Source of the DNA: Sporosarcina sp. P32b
Lineage (GTDB): Bacteria > Bacillota > Bacilli > Bacillales_A > Planococcaceae
NCBI RefSeq assembly: GCF_002743335.1
Contig: NZ_PDZB01000020.1
Coordinates: 1 to 59,576, forward strand
Direction of reading: 5' to 3'
DNA length: 59,576 bases
Positions within the stretch are counted from its first letter, which is position 1. Each line of letters opens with the position of its first letter. Of the stretch, positions 9,413 to 18,562 are shown piece after piece. The notes beneath the pieces are model-generated. The model made no database searches. It had not been told where the DNA came from and saw nothing but the letters and a program-made list of their open reading frames with translations. Both the position numbers and the translations under genes were made by a program.

Positions 9413-10525
9413 TTATTCAGATAAAAATACCCATTTGTCGACTGTAAATTGTTCCACTGCTTTCATGTTAGGAATATACCCTATACCATCTTCGGTCGGA
9501 ACCGTAATATAACCTTCAGTAGCCACTACTTCTGGCGTAATAATATCTTGTTCCCAATAACGTGAAGACCCTGCTGTGTCGCCTGGCAACGTGAAATTAG
9601 GTAATGTCGTCAAGGCGATGTTTTGCGCTCGGCCAATACCCGATTCCAGCATGCCGCCACACCATACATCGATACCTTTTGTTGCACAATAATCATGGAT
9701 TTTCTTCGCTTCTGATAAGCCACCCACTCTACCAATTTTCACATTAATAATTTTACAACTACCCAGTTCGATAGCTTTACGTGTATCTTCCAACGAATGA
9801 ATACTCTCATCTAGACAGATAGGTGTCTTAATTTGTTTTTGCAGTGTTGCGTGATCAATAATATCATCCGAAGCGAGTGGTTGCTCAATCATCATCAAAT
9901 TAAACTGGTCCAATTCTTTCAACAACTCTACATCCTCTAGCGTATATGCTGAGTTGGCATCCGCCATTAATGGTACATCAGGATAGGCTTGTCGAATGGC
10001 GCGAATCACCTCCACATCATACCCCGGTTTAATTTTCACTTTAATGCGCTTATATCCTTCTTCTATAAAGCTTGTAATATTGGCCAATAAATCTTCAACA
10101 TTTTCTTCAATTCCAATGCTGATACCAACTTCAATACGTTGACGTTTCCCTCCGAGTGCTGCGGCGAGCGTCATATGGTGATGCTTCGCATATACATCCC
10201 ATATCGCCCCTTCAATTGTTGCTTTAGCCATATTATTTTTGCGGATATGTCCAAATAAGCCACTTACTTCATCAGGATGTGTAATAGTTTTGCCAAGTAC
10301 TGCTGGAATCAAGAAATCGCGCAGCATATGAATCGTAGTTTCGGTCGTCTCTTCACTATACCAAGGTGCCGTAAACGCGACAGACTCTCCCCACCCCTCA
10401 TGACCATCCGCGTCTGCGACAGTCGCCAACAGAAAGTCTTTCTTCTGAATCGTTCCGAAACTTGTAGTAAACGGATGTTTCATCGTCATGTTCATTCTAC
10501 GAAGTGTAACCGAATTAATTTTCAT
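9413..10525 (-). CDS. N-acylamino acid racemase / o-succinylbenzoate synthase-like enolase
   Basis: Enolase-superfamily protein of the MenC type-2 (NSAR/OSBS) group, 370 residues. Visible catalytic set: KVKIKPGYD (general-base Lys pair), metal ligands in ADANSAY, IEQPL and DES, and the second Lys in [20 protein letters not shown] is the group's typical loop. Start 10525 has AAAGGAGC 8 nt upstream. It lies 13 bp after a GNAT acyltransferase and an M20 deacylase, the arrangement described in Geobacillus kaustophilus where the enzyme racemises N-succinyl amino acids. The absence of any men gene here favours racemase duty, but OSBS side activity is common and cannot be excluded. Confidence 0.85.
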   Translation of the reverse strand: MKINSVTLRRMNMTMKHPFTTSFGTIQKKDFLLATVADADGHEGWGESVAFTAPWYSEETTETTIHMLRDFLIPAVLGKTITHPDEVSGLFGHIRKNNMAKATIEGAIWDVYAKHHHMTLAAALGGKRQRIEVGISIGIEENVEDLLANITSFIEEGYKRIKVKIKPGYDVEVIRAIRQAYPDVPLMADANSAYTLEDVELLKELDQFNLMMIEQPLASDDIIDHATLQKQIKTPICLDESIHSLEDTRKAIELGSCKIINVKIGRVGGLSEAKKIHDYCATKGIDVWCGGMLESGIGRAQNIALTTLPNFTLPGDTAGSSRYWEQDIITPEVVATEGYITVPTEDGIGYIPNMKAVEQFTVDKWVFLSE

Positions 10526-10538
10526 TGGATAAGCTCCT

Positions 10539-11357
10539 TTAATTTTGCAACGGAATAATGGATTTCTTGCAGAACCGATAGTATTGTACAGATTCTTCTG
10601 TTCTGCATACATCAATCAAAGCAAATCCTTCGCCACTCAGTTGCTGAAATATAGTTCTCGTCTTCATTCGCCATTCATAAGACAATTGCGGATTTTCTTT
10701 CTTGATCAATTGAATATGTTTAGGAACTGGTACTTCTATCGCTTCCGCCTGTAACCATTCATTCGTTTCCGGCAATTGCATGATCGGGTGCGCCTCATCA
10801 CTCAAGCGAATTGGAAAGGGACGACTATACACTAGATTAGGTTGCCATTTCTCCAACACACGCGGACTATCAATCCACCAGGCAACTTGAAAACGATCAG
10901 TCGGCAAGCCTTTGTTTAACCCATCGTCCATTTTCCCATAGCAATCCACTATATAGTCATAACACACACCGTATAATTTTGAAGTATTCAAGTAGGCGTT
11001 GCGACTTTCAAGGGGGTCAAATGTCCAGACTATTAACCGATAGCCCATTTCGCGCGCAAGACGTAGTTGCTCTTCTTTTAACAACTTGCCAATACCTTTC
11101 ATCTGAAATTCTTCATCAACCGCAAGCATATGAGAGCATAAATATATTTGGCCATTCGAATAACCTGCAAAACTATAAGAATAGCCGATCATTCGCTCCT
11201 CTAGAAACGCCCCAACAATCAATCCACCATTTTTGACCGCTGTAATAGTCTGATGGACAGGGATTGGTTCCATTCCCCAAATTTGTTTCTCAAGCATTTG
11301 CATGGAATGGATATCTTCGATAGCTGTCACTTTTCTGAGCTGTAAATCCTTCTTCAT
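10539..11357 (-). CDS. GNAT acyltransferase, probable N-succinyltransferase for D-amino acids
   Basis: 272 residues. The N-terminal half (about 1-150) is a GNAT fold, with the acetyl/succinyl-CoA loop represented by [16 protein letters not shown] and the strand-5 stretch [17 protein letters not shown]; the C-terminal half ([11 protein letters not shown]...[10 protein letters not shown]) is the extension typical of the GNAT partner of N-succinylamino acid racemases. Adjacent genes encode the racemase (13 bp downstream) and the M20 hydrolase (11 bp upstream). By analogy with the Geobacillus kaustophilus pathway it would succinylate D-amino acids. Substrate is inferred from context only. Confidence 0.75.
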   Translation of the reverse strand: MKKDLQLRKVTAIEDIHSMQMLEKQIWGMEPIPVHQTITAVKNGGLIVGAFLEERMIGYSYSFAGYSNGQIYLCSHMLAVDEEFQMKGIGKLLKEEQLRLAREMGYRLIVWTFDPLESRNAYLNTSKLYGVCYDYIVDCYGKMDDGLNKGLPTDRFQVAWWIDSPRVLEKWQPNLVYSRPFPIRLSDEAHPIMQLPETNEWLQAEAIEVPVPKHIQLIKKENPQLSYEWRMKTRTIFQQLSGEGFALIDVCRTEESVQYYRFCKKSIIPLQN

Positions 11358-11368
11358 ACTGTCACCTT

Positions 11369-12496
11369 CTATTTTTTTGATTGGAATGTTAATTCGATGG
11401 CAGTAGTCAGAATTTCAACTCCCGTTGCCAGCGCGTCTTGATTAAATGTCATGTCCGGATGGTGAAGTCCTGGTGTTAAGCCGCACCCCAAACCTAGCAT
11501 TGCACTTTTAACGGTGGGCCGTTTGACAGAATAAAAATGGAAATCTTCCCCTCCAGGCGTGACAACGGTACGTGTAGTTTTCTCTTCACCCACCACTTTA
11601 GCAATCGCCTGATACAGTAGATCTTCCGCTTCAGTATTTACTTCCGCCGCGACCATTTCTGCCATTACTTCATAGTTGATTTCTACATCGTATTGTTTTT
11701 CTATCGCTTGAATTACTCGCTCTACCTTTTCGTATAATTCATCCATAACTTTATTTTCCTGTGCGCGTAAATCCAAACTGAATTTTGCATTTCCTGGTAT
11801 AATATTTGCAGATTCGCCTCCCGCTTGGAACATCGTCATCTTCGCTGAATGAGAAACCATTGGATTACAATGAATAGACTGTAAACCTCCCACTAACGAA
11901 GCGCCAACCTCAATGGCATTCTTTCCTTGATGCGGTCTTGCGCCATGTGCTTCCGTTCCTTTTATTGTTCCACTAATCATTTTCGCTGCACCGTGACGCA
12001 GTGAGGCAGCGGAGCAACCGTCAGCCATTTCATCTGCAGCCCGTACATGAACGCCAAATAAGTAATCTATATCATCGATCAACCCTTGCTCAAGAACAGC
12101 TAGCGCACCTTTCCCTTTCTCTTCTGCAGGTTGGAAGAATACTTTTAATGTTCCTTTTTGAGGAATTCCACGTTCTTTAGCCATAAGCAACGCGCCAACT
12201 CCCATTGTCATATGTCCATCATGTCCGCATGAGTGATTCGCTCGATAGACACCGTCCACTTCTTGCCACAATGCATCTATATCTACACGTAATCCAACTA
12301 CTGGCTTGCCTTCACCGATCGTCACATATAATCCCGTTATTCCGTCGAATACATGTACATTAAATCCTTCACGCTCAAGATATTCCTTCAAATATGCCGT
12401 TGTTTTTGTTTCTTTCCAACTCACTTCCGGATGACTATGCAAATGCGCAAACACTTCATCCAATTTCGGCTTCAGTAACTGTACTTGCTCATTCAT
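11369..12496 (-). CDS. M20 family amidohydrolase, probable N-succinyl-L-amino acid hydrolase
   Basis: 375 residues, M20D-type metallo-aminoacylase. Metal ligands are visible: NHSCGHDGHM (Cys/His-Asp), QPAEEKGKGA (Glu-Glu), the His of GVHVRA, and the C-terminal LHHPD. Dimerisation lid domain about 175-285. Start 12496 follows GGGAGGCGC; an upstream in-frame start (12511) lacks a better site. First gene of the operon; with the GNAT and racemase it would release the L-amino acid from the N-succinyl intermediate, making the D-to-L conversion irreversible. Sequence alone cannot separate it from other amino-acyl deacylases. Confidence 0.8.
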   Translation of the reverse strand: MNEQVQLLKPKLDEVFAHLHSHPEVSWKETKTTAYLKEYLEREGFNVHVFDGITGLYVTIGEGKPVVGLRVDIDALWQEVDGVYRANHSCGHDGHMTMGVGALLMAKERGIPQKGTLKVFFQPAEEKGKGALAVLEQGLIDDIDYLFGVHVRAADEMADGCSAASLRHGAAKMISGTIKGTEAHGARPHQGKNAIEVGASLVGGLQSIHCNPMVSHSAKMTMFQAGGESANIIPGNAKFSLDLRAQENKVMDELYEKVERVIQAIEKQYDVEINYEVMAEMVAAEVNTEAEDLLYQAIAKVVGEEKTTRTVVTPGGEDFHFYSVKRPTVKSAMLGLGCGLTPGLHHPDMTFNQDALATGVEILTTAIELTFQSKK

Positions 12497-12582
12497 TAAA
12501 GCGCCTCCCAAAATCTACTATTCATTGTTATATATTGAATTATTTAATCCTGACTTTTCAAACTTCTCAATAATTCTAACAT

Positions 12583-12625
12583 AAAAAAGACTTCTCTTTC
12601 ACGTTGTGTGAAAGGAAGTCTTTTT
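12583..12625 (-). terminator. Terminator of ctaB
   Basis: Hairpin AAAAGACTTCCTTTCAC / GTGAAAGAGAAGTCTTTT read on the minus strand, with a T-run; it separates ctaB from the downstream M20 operon. Confidence 0.85.
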
Positions 12626-12633
12626 CGCATGGT

Positions 12634-13545
12634 TTAAAAAGTCCAAAGGATCATCATGCCAAATAATAACGTCATGTAATTGACTGAGTATAAGAACATG
12701 AAGTTAGCCCACTTATAATCATCTTTTGCATAGAACCCGTAGATACTAGCCGCAATATATCCAAGGTTCATCAATGTCGCGATGAAAATGAATGTAGTGC
12801 CGAACATCGTTAATAAAAAAGGTAACGGCAATAAACATAGTACATACACGAGCATTTGGCGTTTAGTAAAATTAAAGCCATAAACGACAGGCAACATCGC
12901 CACATTAGCCGCACTATAATCTTTGTACTTCTTCATAGCGATCGCAAATGTATGAGGCATTTGCCAAATAAATAGTATAGCAACCAAAACAATCGGTACA
13001 ACATGATCCGCCGGCATTATAGCTGCCCACCCAATGAGAGGGGTAACTGCGCCTGACACACTACCAATGACCGTATTTAAAGTATATTTGCGTTTAGACC
13101 ACATGGTATAGGGTATTACATACGTAAACCATCCGATAAATGCATAAATTGCCGCTTCTAATGTAGTGAATAATAATAATAACATTCCAATTCCCGATAA
13201 TATCAAACCAATATTTAATACGGTTTTTAGAGCAAAATTACCTGTCACAGTCGGACGGTTTTTTGTTCTTTCCATCACCGTATCAATATCAGAATCAAAC
13301 CAGTTATTCATTACAAGCGCACCTGCAACAAGAAAGGTGCTACCTATCATGGTTAGCAGAAACACACCCCAGTTACCGGTGAGTGTCATACCTGAAAAAT
13401 ATAGTGCCAACCAAAACCCCGTAAAAACCGGAAATATATTCGCGATGAGTACAGGTCCTTTAACTAATGATTTAATATCCGAGAAGAAGGTAGACGCCGA
13501 GCGGCTTTGAGTAGTACTCGAAACAATATGGGCTTCTTTCGTCAT
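12634..13545 (-). CDS. ctaB: Protoheme IX farnesyltransferase (heme O synthase)
   Basis: Integral membrane UbiA-family prenyltransferase that attaches farnesyl to heme B to make heme O for terminal oxidases. 303 residues, about eight to nine hydrophobic segments. The first Asp-rich motif is NNWFDSDIDTVMERTKNRP (about residues 80-98) and the loop KKYKDYSAANVAMLPVVYG carries the second conserved polar stretch. Start 13545 has AAGGAGAAC 10 nt upstream; an ORF extension to 13590 has no ribosome site. ctaA and the oxidase genes are not in the window, so ctaB stands alone here. Confidence 0.93.
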   Translation of the reverse strand: MTKEAHIVSSTTQSRSASTFFSDIKSLVKGPVLIANIFPVFTGFWLALYFSGMTLTGNWGVFLLTMIGSTFLVAGALVMNNWFDSDIDTVMERTKNRPTVTGNFALKTVLNIGLILSGIGMLLLLFTTLEAAIYAFIGWFTYVIPYTMWSKRKYTLNTVIGSVSGAVTPLIGWAAIMPADHVVPIVLVAILFIWQMPHTFAIAMKKYKDYSAANVAMLPVVYGFNFTKRQMLVYVLCLLPLPFLLTMFGTTFIFIATLMNLGYIAASIYGFYAKDDYKWANFMFLYSVNYMTLLFGMMILWTF

Positions 13546-13902
13546 ATGGGTCCGTTCTCCTTTTACGTTACATTTAAATATTTTTTCCATTCGTACATAT
13601 AACTATATCATTTTCTTAAAAGCAAAATCAAAAAATCAGGACAATTCCTTATAAACTGTTACAAAGATTTGTCCGAAGTGCATAAATAAACATATTGTAT
13701 GATAAATTTTCCTTTTTTATACACAGTCAGCATACTATAAATTATCATTTGTCTCCATTATTCGACAAAGCCCGACCCTATACCCCTTATAGGCTAGCAC
13801 CTCCGTTCACCCACCATGATCCATCGAACACCGTTTACTTTTTTCATTACAAAACACAGCTAAACATCTCTTTAAAAGCGCATAAAATCAATAGTTTTCT
13901 AA

Positions 13903-13930
13903 ATAATTAAATTGATATTAATTTAATTAT
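13903..13930. promoter_or_regulatory. 28-bp perfect palindrome, likely operator
   Basis: ATAATTAAATT, 6-nt spacer GATATT, then AATTTAATTAT: an 11-bp perfect inverted repeat. It overlaps the -35 hexamer and spacer of the promoter for the betaine transporter operon. Such placement suits a dimeric repressor of the GbsR/MarR type, but no regulator gene is adjacent, so the factor is unknown. Confidence 0.6.
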
Positions 13931-13940
13931 CCTGTAAACT
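13912..13940 (+). promoter_or_regulatory. Promoter of the betaine-type ABC transporter operon
   Basis: TTGATA (13912-13917), exact 17-nt spacer, TAAACT (13935-13940). It lies about 150 nt upstream of the binding-protein gene. The remainder of the 540-bp gap between ctaB and this operon shows no credible gene. Confidence 0.6.
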
Positions 13941-14087
13941 CGTTTAATAGTACCACGAGAAAAATGATGGTTTTTCCTTGATCTCTTGAACTATCTACAC
14001 ATTATATCTCATGTCTGATTTTAAGAGATTCGAGCAAAAAACAGCATTTCGTGATGAAAAAATATAAAAAAGAAAGGGTTTGATTTT

Positions 14088-15080
14088 TTGAGAAGGATTA
14101 TGTTGTTTTTATCTGTCTTTACATTACTACTATTAACAGCGTGCGGTAATAGTGACAGCAAAGATTCAATTAGTACAATTAAACTGGCAGATGCAGGATG
14201 GGATAGTATTCGTATCCACAACGGCATTGCACAAATTATATTAGAAGAAGGCTATGGCTATGACACGGAGATAGTAAACGGTACTTCTTCTGCAACATTG
14301 CAAGCGTTGCAGCAAGGTGATCTACAAGTGTATACGGAAGTTTGGTCTGATAACTTGGGTGATGCGTATACAAACGCAATTGACAGCGGAGACATTGAAT
14401 CCGTATCGACAAACTTCGACGATAACTCACAAGGCCTGTATGTTCCTACATACGTTATTAAAGGCGATCCAGAGCGCAATATTGAAGCAGTAGCTCCAGA
14501 TTTAAAAACTATTAAAGACTTAGAAAAGTATCCCGAACTATTCAAAGATCCTGAAAACAAGGATAAAGGACGGATCATCGGTGCACCATCTAGCTGGATA
14601 ATTAGTAAACACTTAGATGAAAAGCTAACTACTTATGGATTAAATGAAAAGTTTACGTATTTGGCTCCAGGTTCAGACTCATCTATCGTAGCGGACTTAG
14701 CTAGTGCATATAAAAAAGGTGAGCCTTGGGTTGGATATTACTGGTCCCCTACTTGGGTGACTGCAACATACGATTTAACTCTTCTTGAAGACGAGCCATT
14801 TGATCAAGAGGCTTGGGATAAAGACAAGTCTGGCGCATTCCCTCCGAATGATGTTTTCGTCAGCGTTCACAAAGACTTGAAAACACAGGCTCCTGAAGTA
14901 GTAGAGTTCTTAAGCAATTACGAAACTAGCAGTGCATTAACTGAAGAAGCATTAGAGTATATGGGCGATAATGAAGCGAGTCCAGAAGATACTGCAAAAT
15001 GGTTCATGAAGGAAAATGAAGAACTTTGGACTTCATGGGTACCTGAAGATGTTGCTGAGAAAGTAAAAGCAGCACTGTAA
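14088..15080 (+). CDS. Glycine betaine/proline-type ABC transporter substrate-binding lipoprotein
   Basis: Captures an osmoprotectant (glycine betaine, proline betaine or similar) outside the membrane and hands it to the permease. 330 residues: lipoprotein signal with lipobox LLTAC at about 16-20, then an OpuAC-type (PF04069 style) domain beginning IKLADAGWDSIRIHNGIAQIIL. Trp-rich segments (WSDN, GEPWVGYYWSPTWV, LWTSWVP) are consistent with an aromatic cage for quaternary amines. The start is TTG at 14088, 9 nt after AGAAAGGG; an in-frame ATG at 14100 is the alternative. First gene of the operon; followed by a hairpin at 15098. Confidence 0.88.
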   Translation: MRRIMLFLSVFTLLLLTACGNSDSKDSISTIKLADAGWDSIRIHNGIAQIILEEGYGYDTEIVNGTSSATLQALQQGDLQVYTEVWSDNLGDAYTNAIDSGDIESVSTNFDDNSQGLYVPTYVIKGDPERNIEAVAPDLKTIKDLEKYPELFKDPENKDKGRIIGAPSSWIISKHLDEKLTTYGLNEKFTYLAPGSDSSIVADLASAYKKGEPWVGYYWSPTWVTATYDLTLLEDEPFDQEAWDKDKSGAFPPNDVFVSVHKDLKTQAPEVVEFLSNYETSSALTEEALEYMGDNEASPEDTAKWFMKENEELWTSWVPEDVAEKVKAAL

Positions 15081-15097
15081 TACTTCATAGATTTACG

Positions 15098-15126
15098 GGG
15101 TGGACGCTTTCCGCTCCACCCTTTTT
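15098..15126 (+). terminator. Intra-operon terminator or stability hairpin
   Basis: GGTGGA / TCCACC stem with an inner CG pair followed by TTTTT, between the binding-protein gene and the permease gene. Such partial terminators keep binding-protein mRNA in excess over permease mRNA. Confidence 0.7.
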
Positions 15127-15155
15127 AATTTGCACTAATACTAAAAGTAGAGAAA

Positions 15156-15191
15156 GAGAGGGACAAGCTAGTACGTCCTAGCTTACTGCCT
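15156..15191 (+). promoter_or_regulatory. Ribosome binding site split from its start by a hairpin
   Basis: The only Shine-Dalgarno-like run, GAGAGGGA (15156-15163), is 28 nt from the permease ATG at 15192. Between them lies a perfect 7-bp hairpin, AAGCTAG (15165-15171) / CTAGCTT (15178-15184). If folded, it leaves an effective spacing of about 8 nt. Confidence 0.5.
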
Positions 15192-16052
15192 ATGAATGAA
15201 TTCCCTAACGTCAGAATACCTATAGGAGATTATGTGGAGAAGTTTATTGATTTTCTTGCAATGAACTTTGGTTGGTTATTTGATTTTATCTTCACTATTG
15301 CTTCCACTACTATCCGAACGATTGAAACCGCTTTACTCGCAACACCTTGGTGGGCCATTATGATTATTGTTTTCCTACTTGGTTGGTATTTAAATTCCAT
15401 TTTAAATGGTATCATGTTTGCCGCCTTTATCTTTTTGATTGGTTCCTTTAATTTATGGGAAGATACGATGACAACAGTTGCTATTATCGTCATTTCTGTT
15501 GTTCTATCCCTAGCAATCGGTATTCCAGTCGGTATCTTGATGGCATTTAGTAAAACTTTCTCTGTCATCATGCGTCCTCTATTGGATGCTATGCAGACGA
15601 TGCCTACTTTTGTCTACTTGATACCTGTAATATTCTTCTTCCCTCTTGGGAACGTTCCTGCAATTATTGCGACCATCATTTACGCCTTACCACCAGTTAT
15701 CCGTCTAACAGAACTCGGTATTCGAAATGTTGATTCTGAAGTGATTGAGTCAGCAGAATCATTCGGTTCTTCTCGAAATCAAATGTTGATGAAAGTACAA
15801 TTACCACAGGCACTGCCTACTATGATGGCAGGAATTAACCAAACCACGATGATGGCTTTATCCATGGCCGTTGTTGGTTCTATGGTTGGTGCTCACGGTT
15901 TGGGTGAACGTGTACTATTCTCGATTAACCAAATCAATATTTCACTAGGATTCGAAGCGGGTATCAGTATCGTGTTCTTAGCGATTATTATTGACCGTTT
16001 AACAAATGGAGTGGCAAACCGCCTACAAAGTACAGGGAGGAGATCAGCATGA
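15192..16052 (+). CDS. Glycine betaine/proline-type ABC transporter permease
   Basis: 286 residues with about seven membrane segments, ProW/OpuAB family. The cytoplasmic coupling loop is visible as ESAESFGSSRNQMLMKVQLPQALPTMMAGINQ (about 190-221; the EAA-type motif around Gly and LPQALP). Residues 1-60 form the extra N-terminal amphipathic/membrane part seen in ProW. The ATG at 15192 has no nearby classical ribosome site (see the hairpin entry); the next Met in frame is residue 24 and has none either. The gene overlaps the ATPase start by 4 bp (ATGA). Confidence 0.9.
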   Translation: MNEFPNVRIPIGDYVEKFIDFLAMNFGWLFDFIFTIASTTIRTIETALLATPWWAIMIIVFLLGWYLNSILNGIMFAAFIFLIGSFNLWEDTMTTVAIIVISVVLSLAIGIPVGILMAFSKTFSVIMRPLLDAMQTMPTFVYLIPVIFFFPLGNVPAIIATIIYALPPVIRLTELGIRNVDSEVIESAESFGSSRNQMLMKVQLPQALPTMMAGINQTTMMALSMAVVGSMVGAHGLGERVLFSINQINISLGFEAGISIVFLAIIIDRLTNGVANRLQSTGRRSA

Positions 16053-17293
16053 CCGTAAAACTTAAAGTAGAAAATGTCACTAAGATCTTTGGTCCTCGCC
16101 CTAAGAAAATCATTCCAATGATTGAAAAAGGGGCTTCTAAGCGGGAAATCCTTGAAAAGACTGGACATACTGTAGGTGTCTATAACGCCAATATGGAAAT
16201 CATGGAAGGTGAAACTTTCGTAATTATGGGCCTATCCGGAAGTGGTAAATCAACACTGATCCGTTGCTTCAACTTATTAAACAAGCCTACGTCAGGCGCA
16301 ATCTATGTAGATGGTGAGAATATTGTCAAATATAATAAAGAACAACTGAAATTCTTCCGTCAGAAGAAAATCGCAATGGTTTTCCAGCACTTTGGATTAT
16401 TCAGCCATAGAACGGTTATAGAAAACATTGAATACGGTCTGGAAATCCGCGGTTTATCAAAAAGTGAACGCCGCGATATAGCACAAAAGCATATCGATAC
16501 GGTTGGCCTGAAAGGATATGAAAATCAGTATCCTGATGAATTATCAGGCGGTATGCGTCAACGTGTAGGTATTGCCCGTGCTTTGACGAATGATCCTGAT
16601 ATTCTTTTAATGGACGAGCCATTCAGTGCGCTTGATCCGCTCATTCGCAGAGAGATGCAAATGGAACTTTTAGATATCCAGACACGCCTCCAAAAAACTA
16701 TCATCTTCATCACGCATGATGTCAACGAAGCATTCCGTATCGGTGACCGCGTGGCGGTTATGAAGGATGGTCACGTAGAGCAAATCGGTACACCGGAAGA
16801 GTTGTTAGAAACACCCGCAAACGATTATATTATTGACTTTACTCGTGAAATTGACCGTTCGAAAGTGTTACAAGCAATGAATATTATGTCAAAACCATTA
16901 AGTGTCATGAACGGCAAAGATGGTTTGCATGTAGCGATTAAGAATATGGAAGAGCACGGCATTTCCAGTGTCTTCATTACAAATCGCGAACGACAGTTGC
17001 TTGGATTGGTAACAATTGACGGTGCGATCGAAGGTGTCAAAAACAAAAAAACATTAGAAGAAGTGATGACAACCGATGTATTGACCGCTACTCCGGAGGA
17101 ATATGTTCAAGATATTATTCCACGTGTACTGGATTCTAAATATCCACTTGTCGTTATAGATGAAACGAACCGTATTGAAGGTATTATTTTACGGGTTCAT
17201 GTACTCTCAAGCATTATTAGCAACTCCGCTGAAGAAGAGGAAGACGAGGAAATACTGATTACTCCTATTGAAACAGTTAATGTAACTAAATAA
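16049..17293 (+). CDS. Glycine betaine/proline-type ABC transporter ATP-binding protein with CBS pair
   Basis: 414 residues, ProV/OpuAA length. ABC domain: Walker A GLSGSGKST (about 59-67), signature LSGGMRQRVGIARAL, Walker B ILLMDEPFSALDP and the His switch THDVNEA. Residues about 275-400 form two CBS repeats (VAIKNMEEHGISSVFITN and EVMTTDVLTATPEEYVQD), known in this family to sense ionic strength at the membrane. The tail is strongly acidic (EEEEDEE), also typical. ATGA overlap with the permease plus AGGGAGGAGA indicates coupled translation. Confidence 0.93.
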   Translation: MTVKLKVENVTKIFGPRPKKIIPMIEKGASKREILEKTGHTVGVYNANMEIMEGETFVIMGLSGSGKSTLIRCFNLLNKPTSGAIYVDGENIVKYNKEQLKFFRQKKIAMVFQHFGLFSHRTVIENIEYGLEIRGLSKSERRDIAQKHIDTVGLKGYENQYPDELSGGMRQRVGIARALTNDPDILLMDEPFSALDPLIRREMQMELLDIQTRLQKTIIFITHDVNEAFRIGDRVAVMKDGHVEQIGTPEELLETPANDYIIDFTREIDRSKVLQAMNIMSKPLSVMNGKDGLHVAIKNMEEHGISSVFITNRERQLLGLVTIDGAIEGVKNKKTLEEVMTTDVLTATPEEYVQDIIPRVLDSKYPLVVIDETNRIEGIILRVHVLSSIISNSAEEEEDEEILITPIETVNVTK

Positions 17294-17295
17294 CC

Positions 17296-17335
17296 AAAAG
17301 GGAAGAATGGGCTACTGCCCATTCTTCCCTTTTTT
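17296..17335. terminator. Bidirectional terminator between transporter operon and cobT
   Basis: Perfect 15-bp stem AAGGGAAGAATGGGC / GCCCATTCTTCCCTT with a TACT loop, T-run on the plus side and A-run on the other, between convergent genes. Confidence 0.92.
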
Positions 17336-17336
17336 A

Positions 17337-18374
17337 TTAATTCTTTCCGGAAACACCAGCACTTTCAAAGGTTGCCATTTCATTGACCATTAATACAGCT
17401 GATTGAATGATACTGAACGCAACTGCCGCCCCAGTGCCTTCTCCTAGACGCATAGACAAGGACAATATAGGTTCTTTTTCTAAGTATTGAAATGCTTTTT
17501 GGTGTCCAGGTTCCATCGATTGATGACCAAGCAACATATATCCAGCTGCGCCTTTGCTTATGGTCTCCGCTGCACAAGCTGCCGCAGTGGAGATAAAGCC
17601 ATCTAAGATAATGGGAACGCGTTTAGAAGCTGCCGCAAGCATCGCCCCTACCATGGCTACCAACTCTAGACCGCCGACCTTACGTAGCACATCATAGCCG
17701 TCTAAAGGATTAGGTTGATGAAGAGCTAGTGCCTCCCGAACTACTTTAATTTTATGAAGATGTTGATCAGACGATATTCCTGTTCCGTAACCAACTAGTT
17801 CTGCTGGATCTAGTCCTGTTATAGCCGCCACTACAGCACTGCTTGTCGTTGTATTACCGATTCCAACTTCCCCTACTACTAGGCAATCCACACCTTTTTC
17901 AAACAATGCTATCGCTTCTTCATAGCCAATCGTCAGTGCCTTTTCCACTTCTTCCTGGGTCATCGCCTCGGTGCGTAAGAAGTTCTCTGACCCTTGTCGA
18001 ATCTTCCGGTCTTTCACCGGTTCTGGAAATGAGTCCCCTATTACACCCACGTCAACCAATGAAAACTCTGCTTGTTGCTGTCTGCTGAATACATTGATTG
18101 CCGCGCCACCTACCGCCATATTCTCTACCATTTGACGTGTAACAAGTTGCGGAAATGCGGAAATCCCTTCTTCTACAATTCCGTGATCTGCTGCGAATAC
18201 CACTACACCTAATTGATTAATGCTAGGTATTTTTCGACCTTGTATCTCAGCCAATGTAATCACAATTTCTTCAAGTTTCCCTAAACTTCCAACAGGTTTC
18301 GTCAGTGTATCTACATATGCCTTCGCTTCCACTCCAGCTGATGTGTTTAATGCAGGGATCGTATACTGTTTCAA
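17337..18374 (-). CDS. cobT: Nicotinate-nucleotide:dimethylbenzimidazole phosphoribosyltransferase
   Basis: Makes alpha-ribazole 5'-phosphate from nicotinate mononucleotide and 5,6-dimethylbenzimidazole, the lower-ligand activation step of cobalamin assembly. 345 residues; typical motifs: LTKPVGSLGKLE near the N-terminus, FAADHGIVEEGISAFP, GEVGIGNTTTSSA, and the catalytic Glu in RLGEGTGA near residue 315. Start is TTG at 18374, 8 nt after AAGAAGG. It stands alone, with no other corrinoid gene in the window, suggesting a salvage or remodelling role or distant pathway genes. Confidence 0.93.
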   Translation of the reverse strand: MKQYTIPALNTSAGVEAKAYVDTLTKPVGSLGKLEEIVITLAEIQGRKIPSINQLGVVVFAADHGIVEEGISAFPQLVTRQMVENMAVGGAAINVFSRQQQAEFSLVDVGVIGDSFPEPVKDRKIRQGSENFLRTEAMTQEEVEKALTIGYEEAIALFEKGVDCLVVGEVGIGNTTTSSAVVAAITGLDPAELVGYGTGISSDQHLHKIKVVREALALHQPNPLDGYDVLRKVGGLELVAMVGAMLAAASKRVPIILDGFISTAAACAAETISKGAAGYMLLGHQSMEPGHQKAFQYLEKEPILSLSMRLGEGTGAAVAFSIIQSAVLMVNEMATFESAGVSGKN

Positions 18375-18562
18375 GTGATGACCTTCTTTCTTAAATATGT
18401 ATAAGTATTCTTCTAGTTCTCTTTTAAGTATATCAGTAGACTATAATGTGTATCCAATTAAATATCTAGTATGCAAAGAATGTCGTTTAAAGGTATACTG
18501 AAGTTAGCGGATATGGCACACATTACGCTAGTTACATTACTATCAGAAAAGGGGCGATCCAC

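Noticed and set aside
13695..13910. 71-codon plus-strand ORF between ctaB and the betaine transporter.
   Set aside because: No ribosome site, odd His/Pro/Tyr-rich composition, and it overlaps the operator palindrome.
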